NCBI RefSeq assembly: GCF_014203395.1
Contig: NZ_JACHIW010000001.1
Location: forward strand, 4,943,501 to 5,007,500
Direction: 5' to 3'
Source: Saccharopolyspora phatthalungensis
GTDB lineage: Bacteria; Actinomycetota; Actinomycetes; Mycobacteriales; Pseudonocardiaceae
Length of the DNA stretch: 64,000 nucleotides
Shown here in pieces: positions 1 to 10,200 of the stretch. The first letter of the stretch is position 1; every line of letters starts with the position of its first letter. Both the position numbers and the translations under genes were made by a program. Under the pieces are notes generated by a model. It worked only from the letters and a program-made list of their open reading frames with translations. It searched no databases and had not been told where the DNA came from.

Positions 1-111
1 TGCTGCCTGGGTCAGGTCACCGACCAATTCGGGGATGCTGCTGAGGTGTTCGGGTCGGCTGCTTCCCGACCCGATCATGTCTACTGCGAGAAGCGCGCTG
101 TGCTCGGGCAT
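1..111 (-). CDS. N-terminal part of an unidentified protein (runs off left edge)
   Basis: An open frame begins at the ATG at 111 on the reverse strand and stays open to the window edge (37 codons). The visible protein starts MPEHSALLAVDM and continues IGSGSRPEHLSSIP, which looks like real protein and not a shadow. It lies 124 bp downstream of the Crp/Fnr gene on the same strand, so the two may be co-transcribed. From memory, actinomycete genes with an 'ALLAVD' start often sit beside Crp-type regulators, but the family cannot be fixed from 37 residues. No strong ribosome-binding site is visible. Confidence 0.45.
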   Translation of the reverse strand, partial: MPEHSALLAVDMIGSGSSRPEHLSSIPELVGDLTQAA

Positions 112-234
112 CAAGGCAGGCTCGGGCGTTCCGGACAAGGTACGACTCCGTTCATCGCATTGGGCTGAACGAAGTTTGGCCGACGTGCGTGGCCGAATCT
201 CCCTTGTTCCAGGGAATCAGCCGTGTTCACGCGA

Positions 235-975
235 TCACTGTGAGTGACTGTGATCCTCCCTGGTGGCATGATCGAGCAGGTGCTGCGGCGACGGAAGCAC
301 GTACTTCCGCCAGTGGGTGCGCACCAAGCCACGGGAAGTGAAGTCCTTCAGCACCGCGTCGACCGTGGTCTCGCCGGCGCCGATGCACTGAGAAAGGTCT
401 TTGCGGCTCAATCCGCTGATGACCACGCCGTCGGCTGTCGTGATGCCGAGCGTTTCGGACCATGCGAGCAGCTGGCGCGCGACCCGGGTCGAAACGTCTT
501 GGAAGACAAGGCTCAGCTGGCGGTGGTCCGCCTTGCGGAGGCGGTCCCGAAGAATGCCGTAAAGCGCGCCCAGAACCGCCGGATTCCGGTCCAGGTAGTG
601 CCGGAACAGGCGACCAGGGACCCGAGTCGCCGCACCTCGCGTGTGCGCCACCAAGGTGGCGCTACGGGGTTCGGAGAACAACACGCCCTCCTCGCCCATC
701 AACTCCCCCGGGCCGTAGATCCCCGCGACCAGTTCCCGGCCTTTCCCTGGCAGGAGGACCTTGACCAGCCCATGTTCGATGAGGAGCGCGTGGTCACTCG
801 GTGCGCCGACGGCGATGAGCATCTCGTTGCGGTCGAAATGCAGCTGAGTGCCTAGCTCGCGAAGCTCGGCCCAGACCCGCTTTCCTGCCTTTTTGATGAA
901 CGTGCCGCGGGCGAGCGCGTATCCGACGTTGTCGTCTCCGTTTCTGGAGGCGGGCGCTGCGGTGTGACCGTCCAA
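235..975 (-). CDS. Crp/Fnr family transcriptional regulator
   Basis: A 246-aa regulator. An N-terminal cyclic-nucleotide-binding-like beta-roll (about residues 45-135, with GAPSDHALLIEHGLVKV and the GPGELMGEEGVL segment) is followed by a long dimerisation helix. A winged helix-turn-helix follows at about 185-225 (GLSRKDLSQCIGAGETTVDA), ending in the typical phrase LKDFTSRGLV. The start is a TTG at 975 preceded by GGAGG at ideal spacing. A FNR-type N-terminal cysteine cluster is absent, so it is probably a ligand-responsive Crp-like protein and not an oxygen sensor. It is divergent from the giant secreted-protein gene at 1294, so it could control that promoter, but no operator was recognised. 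Confidence 0.9.
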   Translation of the reverse strand: MDGHTAAPASRNGDDNVGYALARGTFIKKAGKRVWAELRELGTQLHFDRNEMLIAVGAPSDHALLIEHGLVKVLLPGKGRELVAGIYGPGELMGEEGVLFSEPRSATLVAHTRGAATRVPGRLFRHYLDRNPAVLGALYGILRDRLRKADHRQLSLVFQDVSTRVARQLLAWSETLGITTADGVVISGLSRKDLSQCIGAGETTVDAVLKDFTSRGLVRTHWRKYVLPSPQHLLDHATREDHSHSQ

Positions 976-1037
976 TACGGACCTCCCAGAGATCAGGTTG
1001 TCTAGGTCACCGTGGCGGGAACGCCCAGGCCAGCATT

Positions 1038-1063
1038 GTCCCCGGCGGATGGCCGCCGGGGAC
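1038..1063. terminator. Perfect 11-bp hairpin in the crp/giant-gene intergenic region
   Basis: GTCCCCGGCGG and CCGCCGGGGAC form a perfect stem around an ATGG loop. It lies in the 318-bp divergent interval (976-1293), between the two promoters. No T-run follows on either strand. It may be a Rho-independent-like block insulating the two promoters or a structured leader element. No other feature was seen in this interval. Confidence 0.4.
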
Positions 1064-1293
1064 CATCACCGTCGCGTTCAAGGGACATGAACCCCCCACA
1101 GCAACAGACCCTTACCCTCAAAGGGTCGCTGGCGCAACCGAAAAACCCTTGTTTCCCAATCTTGCTGCCTGAACGCACCTAGTTGCTGCGTGAGTGGGGT
1201 CCTGGTTTTACCGGGGTGTATAGCTGGCTCATACTACCGGCTTAATGGTCGTGTCGGTCTAGTCCGCGTGGGTAGCTGGGTGGGAGTTTTCGC

Positions 1294-4200
1294 GTGTCTG
1301 TGCTGGTGCCGGAGGAGGTACGGCGGCTTTTTCAGGTATTGACGGGTGAGGATATGACGGATGCGGATGAGGATGCGTTGTTCGCGGTGGCGGCGGCGTT
1401 GGAGTCGGGTGCGGCGATGGTGGAGGTGTTGGGCCCGGAGGTGGGGGATGTGGTGGGGCGGGTGCGGGGTGGGTTTTCGGGTAAGGCGGCGGATCGGTTC
1501 GCGCAGCGGCTGGGGGCGTTTGGTCCGGTGTTGGAGGCGGGTGGTGTGGGTTTGCGGGAGTTGGCGGGGTTTGTGCGGAATTTGGCGGTACAGGTGCAGT
1601 ATTTGAAGTTTGTGACGGTGGGTGGGTTGTTGTTGCTGGTGGCGGAGGTGGCGTGGGCGGTGGCGATGGCGGGGCCTACTGGTGGGGCGAGTATGGCGTG
1701 GTTGGCGGCACGGTTTGCGGTGATGCGGTTGTTGCTGACCCGGTGGTGGGGGCAGTTGTTCATACGGCTGGCGATGGCTCAGGTGGTGGGCATCGGGTTG
1801 CAGGTGGTGATGGATGCGGGGGCGCAGGGGTTGCAGTTCGCGTTGGGGACGCGCGAGAAGTGGGATGCGGCGATGTCGAAGATGGCGGTGGGGGTCGGCT
1901 CGTTCAGCGGGCTGCTGGCGGTGCCGCTCTCGGCGCTGGGCAATGTGGTCGGCAACGCGATCACCAAGGTGTTGGTGCGGGGTCTGGGCGACAAGATCGA
2001 TGCTGAGGTGTTGGCGGCGGCGGCGAGGCAGGTGGCTGAGGAGCATGCGGAGCAGTACCCGGTGGCGTTGATGGCGAGATTCGCCGATGTGGTCTCCAAG
2101 AACCTAGAGGATTACACGGGTATGTCGGTGCGGGCGATGTGGGTGGCCCGGTTCGGTCACGGCCTGGGCGAATCGCTGGAAGAGGGCCTGACCGAAATGC
2201 TCGGCGAGGCCGGGTACGGCGCGATCAGCGGCCAGGGGGCGCAGTGGAACCCGTTCTCGTTTACCGCCGGGGTGTCGGAGGCGATCGGTTCGGGTATCGG
2301 GAACCTGATCGGCCTAGCGCTGCGGGGCCAGTTGATTCCGGCCGACGGGGCCCGGGACACCACTGGCGGAGAGAAGAACTCCACCAACACCGACACTGCC
2401 CAGGAGCTAGGGGCCGATTCCGGGTCACAGACGAGCGAAAAGCCCGGCTTTGCGGAGACGTTCACCGAGAAACCCGGCTCCCCGAGCAGCGTCACGTCCA
2501 GTGGCGTGGCTAGGGCAGCGGATATCGATGCCGTGGTGGGGCAGGACGCCAAGGCCGGCGCGCGTGAGGCGCGGCAGGACAACGCGCCGTTGTCGTGGCA
2601 TGAGGGTGATGTCATTGCGCAGGCTGCGCTGCGGGATCAGGACAGGCCCGGCACGCCGCCACCCCCCTACAGTTCGCCTCAGGCAGATGGCCCCGTCCGC
2701 GTCGGTTCCCAGGGTTCCGATGGTGCGGCCCGGGAGGGGGATTCCCTTGCCGGTATGCCTCCTGCGTATAGCGCGGTTACCGGCGATGTCCGTGCCGATG
2801 TCGCATCGTCGCGTGTGGAGAGCATCGGTGAGTACCGGGGCGGCTCACTGGGTTCTGACAATGGTGCCACGGTGGGTGATTCCCATGCCGGTTCGCCGCG
2901 ACGTGACGGTAATGCCAGGCCTGACACGCCTGGTATGGAAAGCCCGGAGGAGCACCGGGACGGTTCGTCGATGTCTGATGGTGCGCTCGCGGCGGCGCGA
3001 ACCCGAGCTGGTACACCCTCGGCGTACCCGGTTGCTGGCGATAACCAAACGGCGTCGAATCCGGATGCGGACTTGTCCAATGTAGACGCGATGGTGCGTC
3101 CTGACGGCAAGGACAGAGTTCGGGAATCCCGTTTTGATTCGCCGCGCCGAGATTACTATCGCGCCGCGGGAAACTCCCCAATGGACAGCCAAAAGGCTGT
3201 AGGCGATGTGCGAGCGGTGGCGCCGCAATTCCAGGTCGGCGACTCTTCCACTGAAAGCCCGTTGACCCGCACCACTGATGTGTCCGATCCGCTTTCGGAG
3301 GTCGTGGCTCTGGGGCATACTCCGGTGGCTGGGGTGGTTGCGGATACCGGCGGCGAAGCCATAGTTCCTGGATACGGGCGGGTGTGGGATGGATCAGCCG
3401 TTCCTGAAGTGTCTGCCGGAGCGGATTCGGTTGCGGGACATGCGGATGCGGGCCGTTTGGGCGACGGTGCGTCGCAGTCGGCAGTGCCGCCGGATTCGTC
3501 TGGGGCGGTGGCTTCGGGTGGTCCGTTGGGTGCGGGGCTGGTGGGGTTGCCTGCGGATGCGGTGCGGGTGTCGGTGCCGGCGGAGGTGGTGTCCAACGGT
3601 GGGGTCGTGGGGTTCGTGCGGGGCCGGGTGGGGGATGTGGGTGGTCCGGTGGTGTTGGTGTCGGGGGAGGATTCGGGTGCTCCGGTGGTGTCGTCTGCAC
3701 AGGCGTCGCGGGTGGCGCGCGAGGTGGGGCGTGATGTTGTCGCGTTGATGCCGGGGAGTGGCTGGCGTGGTCAGCGGTGGATGGGCTTCGCTGCCGACGG
3801 CTCCCGTCCCCGCCCGGTGGGCGGGCCCGGCTGGATTGCGACCCATCGGCAGGCCAGCCAAGGGCGTGACGGGCTGGATGGTCTGGCGAGTTCGTCGACT
3901 GCTGTTCCCGAAGGCCCGGTCGAGAGCGTGGTTGCGGGACCGGCCGAGGCGGAGAAAGCTGAGACGGCATCGGCGGGAACTGATTCCACAGCTACCGACA
4001 CGACTGAATCGCGCATGCGGAGCCATGCCGAGGAACAACCGGCTTCGAACGGTGTGGCTGAGTGGACGGAGTCGGATCCGCGTAGGGCGGTCGAGCGGGC
4101 TCGGCCGGTGGGCGGGTCGCGTGATGTTGCGGTGGAGATTGTGCGGGGCACGCATGATGTGCTGGCGCTGGTGGGTGGTGGTGTGGGTGTGTCGCTTGAT

Positions 4201-7200
4201 GATGTGGTGGCTTTGGTTGCGGCGCGGGCGGAGGAGGTGGGGCGTGCTGAGGCAGTGCGGTTTTCCCGGGAGTTGGCGGCCAGGCTTGGCACGGAGGGGA
4301 CGGGGTTGGGTGTTCGTGCGGGTGCGGGGTCGGATTCGGGGGTGGAGGAGTCCGGGGGAGTTGCGGATGACGGGTTCTCGGGTGTTCCGATGGGGTGGGT
4401 GCTTGATCCGGCCGTCGAGTCTGCGCCGGATTTGGTGTGGGGTGGCGGGTTGAGGTCGCGGCCGGAAGATGCTGGGTTGTTCGGTTTCGGTGGCGACGCG
4501 GCTGATCGTGGTTTTGGCGGAGTGGGTTCGAGCGGTGAAGGTAGTGGCCGTAAGCGGGGGCGTGGCGGTGACTTCGACGATGAGGGTGCGATGCGCAGGC
4601 CGGTGGGGCCCACTGGTGTCGGGGTGGATGCGGGGTTGGGTAGTGCGGGTCGGCCGGGTGCGGAGGTGGAATTCCCGATTCTGCCGGAGTTTCTGGAGAG
4701 CACTGCGGGCGGTGGTTTGGGCTTGTCGGGGGTTGAGTCGTGGTGGTGGGGTGTTGATGGCGTTCTGGGTGCGGGTGCTGGGGATCTGGCGGCTAGCTGG
4801 GGGTCTCTGAATCCGGATGAAACGGGGTTGTTCGGTCCTATCGCGGATGCGGCTGATCGTGATGTCGCGGGAATGGGTTCGGTTGCCGAAGGTGCTGCAC
4901 GGTTGCCGGTGGATCCCGGCGACGCCGCGGTTGACCCGGCGCCGGAAGCGGTGAGCGCGGGCGAAAAGGCGGGTATTGCAAGGCTGTTGAACGAGGCGGC
5001 GCGTGCGGAAGCGCGTCGTGCTCGTGACGCGGGTGAGCCCTATTCAGCAGTGGCGTTGGGGGAGAAGTTCGGAAAGAGCCAGACATGGGGCGGGCAGCGA
5101 CTTGCCGAAATCAGGGCTGAAGGCGGTGCGAGCTGGTCGGCTGTGCAAGCGCGGGAAGTGGAGCGATTGCGGGAGGCCGGGCGGGCGGAGGCGCGTCGTG
5201 CTCGGGATGCGGGTGAGCCTTACACCCCTGCGGTGTTGGGGAAGAAGTTCGGGAAGAGTGCGTCGTGGGGTAGGGACCGGCTTTTTGAGATCACGCGTGA
5301 GGCGGGTGTGTCACGGCAGGCTTTGCAGGGGCAGGGGTGGGCGAAAGAGCGGGAGGCGGCACGCGTCGAGGCGCGTCGTGCTCGTGACGCGGGTGAGCCC
5401 TACACCAGTGGTGCGTTGGGGAAGAAGTTCGGAAAGAGCCAGGCCTGGGGCTGGCACCGACTTGCCGAAATCAAGGATGAAGGCGACGTGAGCTGGTCTG
5501 GTTCCCGGCGGGAGGAGAGGGAGGGGTCGCGGGAGGCGGGGCGAATAGCGGCAGGTCGTGCTCGGGATGCGGGTGAGCTTTACTCCGCTGAGGCGGTGGG
5601 GGAGAAAATCGGAATGAGCGAGTCGGGAGGTAGGGCCCGGCTAGCGGAGATCAGTGGTGAGGGTGGTGGGACCACGCCGGGTTTGCGGGGCCAGGAGAGG
5701 GAGCGGTTGCGGGAGGAGGCGCGGGTCGAGGCGCGGCGTGCTCGGGATGCGGGCGAGCCCTACAGCGGTGCCGCGTTGGCGAGGAAGTTCGGAAAGAGTG
5801 AGTCATGGGGTATTGCCCGGCTTGCGGAGATCAGGGGTGGAGGTGGTGCGACTGGGCCGGATTCGCAGGAGCAGGAGCGGGAGGCGGGGCGCGCGGAGGC
5901 GCGTCGGGCTCGTGACGCGGGCGAGCCCTACAGCGGTGCGGCGTTGGGGAAGAAGTTCGGAAAGAGCAGGGGGTGGGGTCGGTCACGGCTTCGTGAGATC
6001 GAGGGTGAGGTGGGTGGTTCTGCGGGTTCTGGGAGTGGTGTGCCGGCGGGGGGTGTCGCGTTGGTGGCTGAGGTTGCCGCTGAGCGGTCGGTTGGCGTGG
6101 CGGGGTGGTCGGAGTCGGATTTGCGGCGTGAGGTGGGACGGGCTCGGTTGGTGGGTGGGTCGCGTGATGTTGCGATGCGGATTGTGCAGGGTACGCATGA
6201 TGTGGTGGCGTTGGCGCGGGATGAGGCGGGTATGTCGTTGGATGATGTGGTGGTTTTGGTTGCGGCGAAGGTTGCTGAGCTGGGTCGTGATGGGGCGGTG
6301 TGGTTTTCCCGGGAGTTGGCGGCCAGCCTCGGTACGCAAGGGACGGGTTTTGGGATTCGTGCGGCAGCGGGGCCGGGTCCACAGCCGGAGGTCCCGGTCT
6401 CCGAGGAAGCAACGGGCGGAGATCGGGCCGGTGGAACGGTCGCCGACCGTTCGGGGGGTGGCGGCTTTCCGGCGATTGCGCCGTGGACGCTTGATGGCGT
6501 GCCGGATTCGGGTGCTCGGGATGTGGGGACTGGCCAGGAGTATCTGCACCCAGGCCAATGGGCGTCGTTGGATTTTGCCGCGGAGACGGCGGGTGTCGGA
6601 GGAAAGGATTCGGCCGCTGACGGTAGCGCACGGTTGGCGGGGGAGCCGGATGCCGCGGCGGTCGATTCGGTACCGGGATCGGTGGACTCGGCCGAGCGGC
6701 CGGAGCGTGCGGAATCGCTGAACGAGACGGCGCGGGTGGAGGCGCGGCGCGCTCGGGACGAGGGTGAGCCCTACGCCGGTGCGGCGTTGGGGAAGAAGTT
6801 CGGGAAGAGCAGGGAGTGGGGACAGCGGCGGCTTGCGGAGATCAAGGACGAGGGTGGTGTGACCTGGTCGGACTGGCAGCGGCAGGAAGGGGAGCGGTTG
6901 CGGGAAGAGGCGCGGGCGGAGGCGCGGCGCGCTCGTGACGCGGGTGAGCCTTACAGCGGTGAGGCGTTGGGGGCGAGGTTCGGGATGAGTAGGGAGTGGG
7001 GGCGGGACCGGATTGCCGAGATCAAAGGCGAGGGTGGTACGACCCGGCCGGTCGTGCGAGATCAGGAGGTGAGTGGTTCTGCGGGTGATACTTCGGGTTC
7101 TGCGGGTGGTGTCCCGGTGGGGGATGTGGTGGTAGCGGAGTGGACGGAGTCGGATCTTCGTCGCGAGGTTGAGCGGGCTCGCTCGGTGGGTGGGCCCCCT

Positions 7201-10200
7201 GATGTGGCGAGGTGGATCGTGCAAGGCACGCATGATGTCGTGACGCTGGCGCGTGGGCACTCGGGTGCGTCCTTGGACGATGTGTTGGTTTTGGTTGCGG
7301 TGCGGGTTGATGAGGTGGGTCGTGATGAGGCGGTGCGGTTTTCCCGGGAGTTGGCGGGCAGGCTTGGTACGCAAGGCACGGGATTCGGGGTTCGTGCCGG
7401 GGCGGGGCCGGATCCGCAGGCGGCAGAACGGCTGGATAGTGCGAAGTTGTTGAACGCTGGCCGTAAGCGGCGGCGTGCGGGTGGTTCGGTCGATGAGGGT
7501 GCGGCGCGCAGGCCGGTGGGGCCTGGTGAGGGCGTGGTGGATGCGGCAGGGCAGCGGGTGAGTGCGGAGTTGTTGAATGAGGCGGCGCGGGTGGAGGCGC
7601 GTCGTGCTCGCGACGCCGGGGAGCCTCACACCGCTGAGACATTGGCGAAGAAGTTCGGAAAGCGCACAGCGTGGGGTCAGGATCGGCTTGCCGAAATCAA
7701 GGCTGAGCCTCGTGTCACTCGGGCGGCTTTGCAGGTTCAGGAGCCGGCGCGGTTGCGGGAGTCGGCGCGGTTGCGGGCGCGTCGTGCTCTCGACATGGGA
7801 GAGCGCCATAACGGTGAGACGTTGGGCGAAAAGTACGGGAAGAGTGCCGCGTCGGGACGGCAGTTGCTTGATGAGATCAGCGCAGAGGATGGTGTCACTC
7901 GGGAGGCTTTGGGGAAGCAGGGCCGGTTGCGGAAGTCGGCGCGTGTGCAGGCGCGTCGTGCTCGGGACGCGGGTAAGCCCGACAGCGATGCGGCGTTGGG
8001 GACGAAGTTCGGGAGAAGCAAGGCGTGGGGGCAACGGCGAAATGTGGAAATTAGTGGTGTGCCTCGGCGGGCTTTGCGGTTGGAGAGGTGGGCGAGGGCA
8101 CGGGAGAATGCGCGCGTGGAGGCGCGGCGTGCCCATCACGCGGGCGAGCCTTACACGGCTAAGGCGCTGGGGCAGAGATTCGGAAAGAGCGTGGCGTGGG
8201 GTAAGAATCGGCTTGATGAGATCAGGAGTGAGAGTGCCGAGGCCAGAAATGCGGTGGGTGGGCCGGCAGAGGGTGTGGCCGCGGCTGGTCGTGGTGCTGG
8301 CGGGATCGGCTCGGTCGGTGAGAGCAGTGTCCGTAAGCGGCGTCGTGGCGGTGGTTCGGTCGATGAGGGTGCGACGCGCAGGCCGGCGGGGCCTGGGCCT
8401 GGGGTGGTAAATGCGCCAGAGCGGCGGGCGAATGAAGAGTTGTTGATCGAGGCGGGGCGTGCGGAGGCGCGGCGTGCTCGTGACGCGGGGGAGCCGCACA
8501 CCGCTAATACATTGGCGAAGAAGTTCGGGAAGAGTAAACAGTGGGGACACCAGCGGCTCGTGGAAATCAGGCATGAAGGTGGTGTCACGCGGCTGACGCT
8601 GCTGATGCGGGAGCGGGAACGGTTGCGGGAAGAGGCGCGGGTGGAGGCGGGGCGTGCCCGTGACGCGGGTGCGCCCTACAGCGGTACGGCGTTGGGGAAA
8701 AAGTTCGGAAAGAGTGTGAGGTGGGGGCGGGAGCGGCTCGATGAAATCAGCGGCGGGCACCGACAGGTCATGCGGCCAGAGCACGAGGAGTTGGCGAAAG
8801 TGCGAGAGGAGGCGCGGGTGGAGGCGCGTCGTGCTCGTGACGCGGGAAAGCCATACACCGGTCGGGCGCTGGGGCTGAAGTTCGGAAAAGCCGAGTCATG
8901 GGGCAAGGCCCGGCTTGATGAAATCAAGAGTGGTGGCGGATCGAGCTGGTCGGCTTCGCAGGAGCAGGGGCAGGAGGAGGAGCGGTTGCGGGAGGAGGCG
9001 CGGGTGCAGGCGCGTCGAGCTCGTGACGCGGGAGAGCCCCACACCGGTGAGACGTTGGGGGGGAAATTCGGAAAGCACGCGGTGTGGGGGTGGAGGCGGC
9101 TCGCCGAGATCGGTGACGAGAGTAGTGCGACCGGGTCGGCTTTGCAGGAACAGAGGCGGGAGGCAGCGCGTGCGGAGGCGCGTCGTGCCCGTGATGCGGG
9201 GGAGCCCTACACCGGTGTGGCGCTGGGGCAGAAGTTCGGCAAGAGCAGGTATTGGGGCCATGCGCGGCTTGTCGAGGTCAGGAATGAGGTGGGTGTTTCC
9301 GCGGGTGGTGCTTCGGGTTCTGGGGGTGCTGTCTCGGCGGCGGGGATCCTGTCAGCGGTTGCGGGGTCGCAGCCGGTTGGTGAGTCGGCTGCGGTCGCGG
9401 AGTTCGGTGGTATGAGTGCCGAGCCGGCCGTGGATCCGGCGTCGTGGCCGTTTGATCCGTTGGATGTCGAGGAATGGTCGCGGGGTGATGTTGTGGGTGC
9501 GGAGCCGTGGGGTGGTGTGCCTGGAGCCGGGGCGGACGAAGCAGACTGGTTCGATTTCGGTGCGGACGCCTCTGATCACGGTGTCGGGGGATTGGATTCG
9601 GTCGATGAGGGTACGGCGCGCGTGCGCGAAAGGCCCGTTGACTGGCCGGTGGATTCCGGGCTTGCTGGTGCGGAGTGGGCTGAGTCGGCTCCGGAGGAGG
9701 ATTTCCCGTTTTTGCGGGAAGTTGCGGGCCTCGACGCGGGCGGTGACTCGGCGGCCGATGGGGGCTTGTCGGGGTTGGAGCCGTGGGCGTGGAGTGTTGA
9801 TGACGTGCCGCGTGCCGATGGTCTGGATCTTGCGGGCAACGATGGGTATCTGAATCCGGATGCAATGGCGTTGTTGGACTTCGGTACGGGCACGGCTGAA
9901 CTTGGTACCGGAGAAATGGACTCGCGCTCCGAAGGTGCCGCGTGGTTGCCGCTGGAATTCGATGACGTGATGGTGGTTCCGTCGCCAGAGGGCGTGGACT
10001 CGGTCGGGATGCTTGGTGATGCGGAGGCCTTCGACGAGACGGCGCACGCCGAGGCTCGTCGTGCTCATGACGCGGGCGAGCCAGACACCATTGCGGAGTT
10101 GGGCAAGAAGCCTGCGGACATCAGGGGTGAGGGTGATGTCACCTGGTCGGTTTTGCGGGCGCAGGAGGTGGCGCGGGAGCGGGAGGCGGCGCATGCGGAG

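Noticed and set aside
2777..3970. Long reverse-strand frames (and others up to 933 aa) opposite the giant gene
   Set aside because: They are Pro/Arg/His-rich mirror images of the G-rich repeat codons, a known artefact of GC-rich, biased genes.
4981..6012. 180-bp periodic array as a CRISPR or structural DNA repeat
   Set aside because: Units are protein-coding and in frame, with no unique spacers of constant length and no cas genes.
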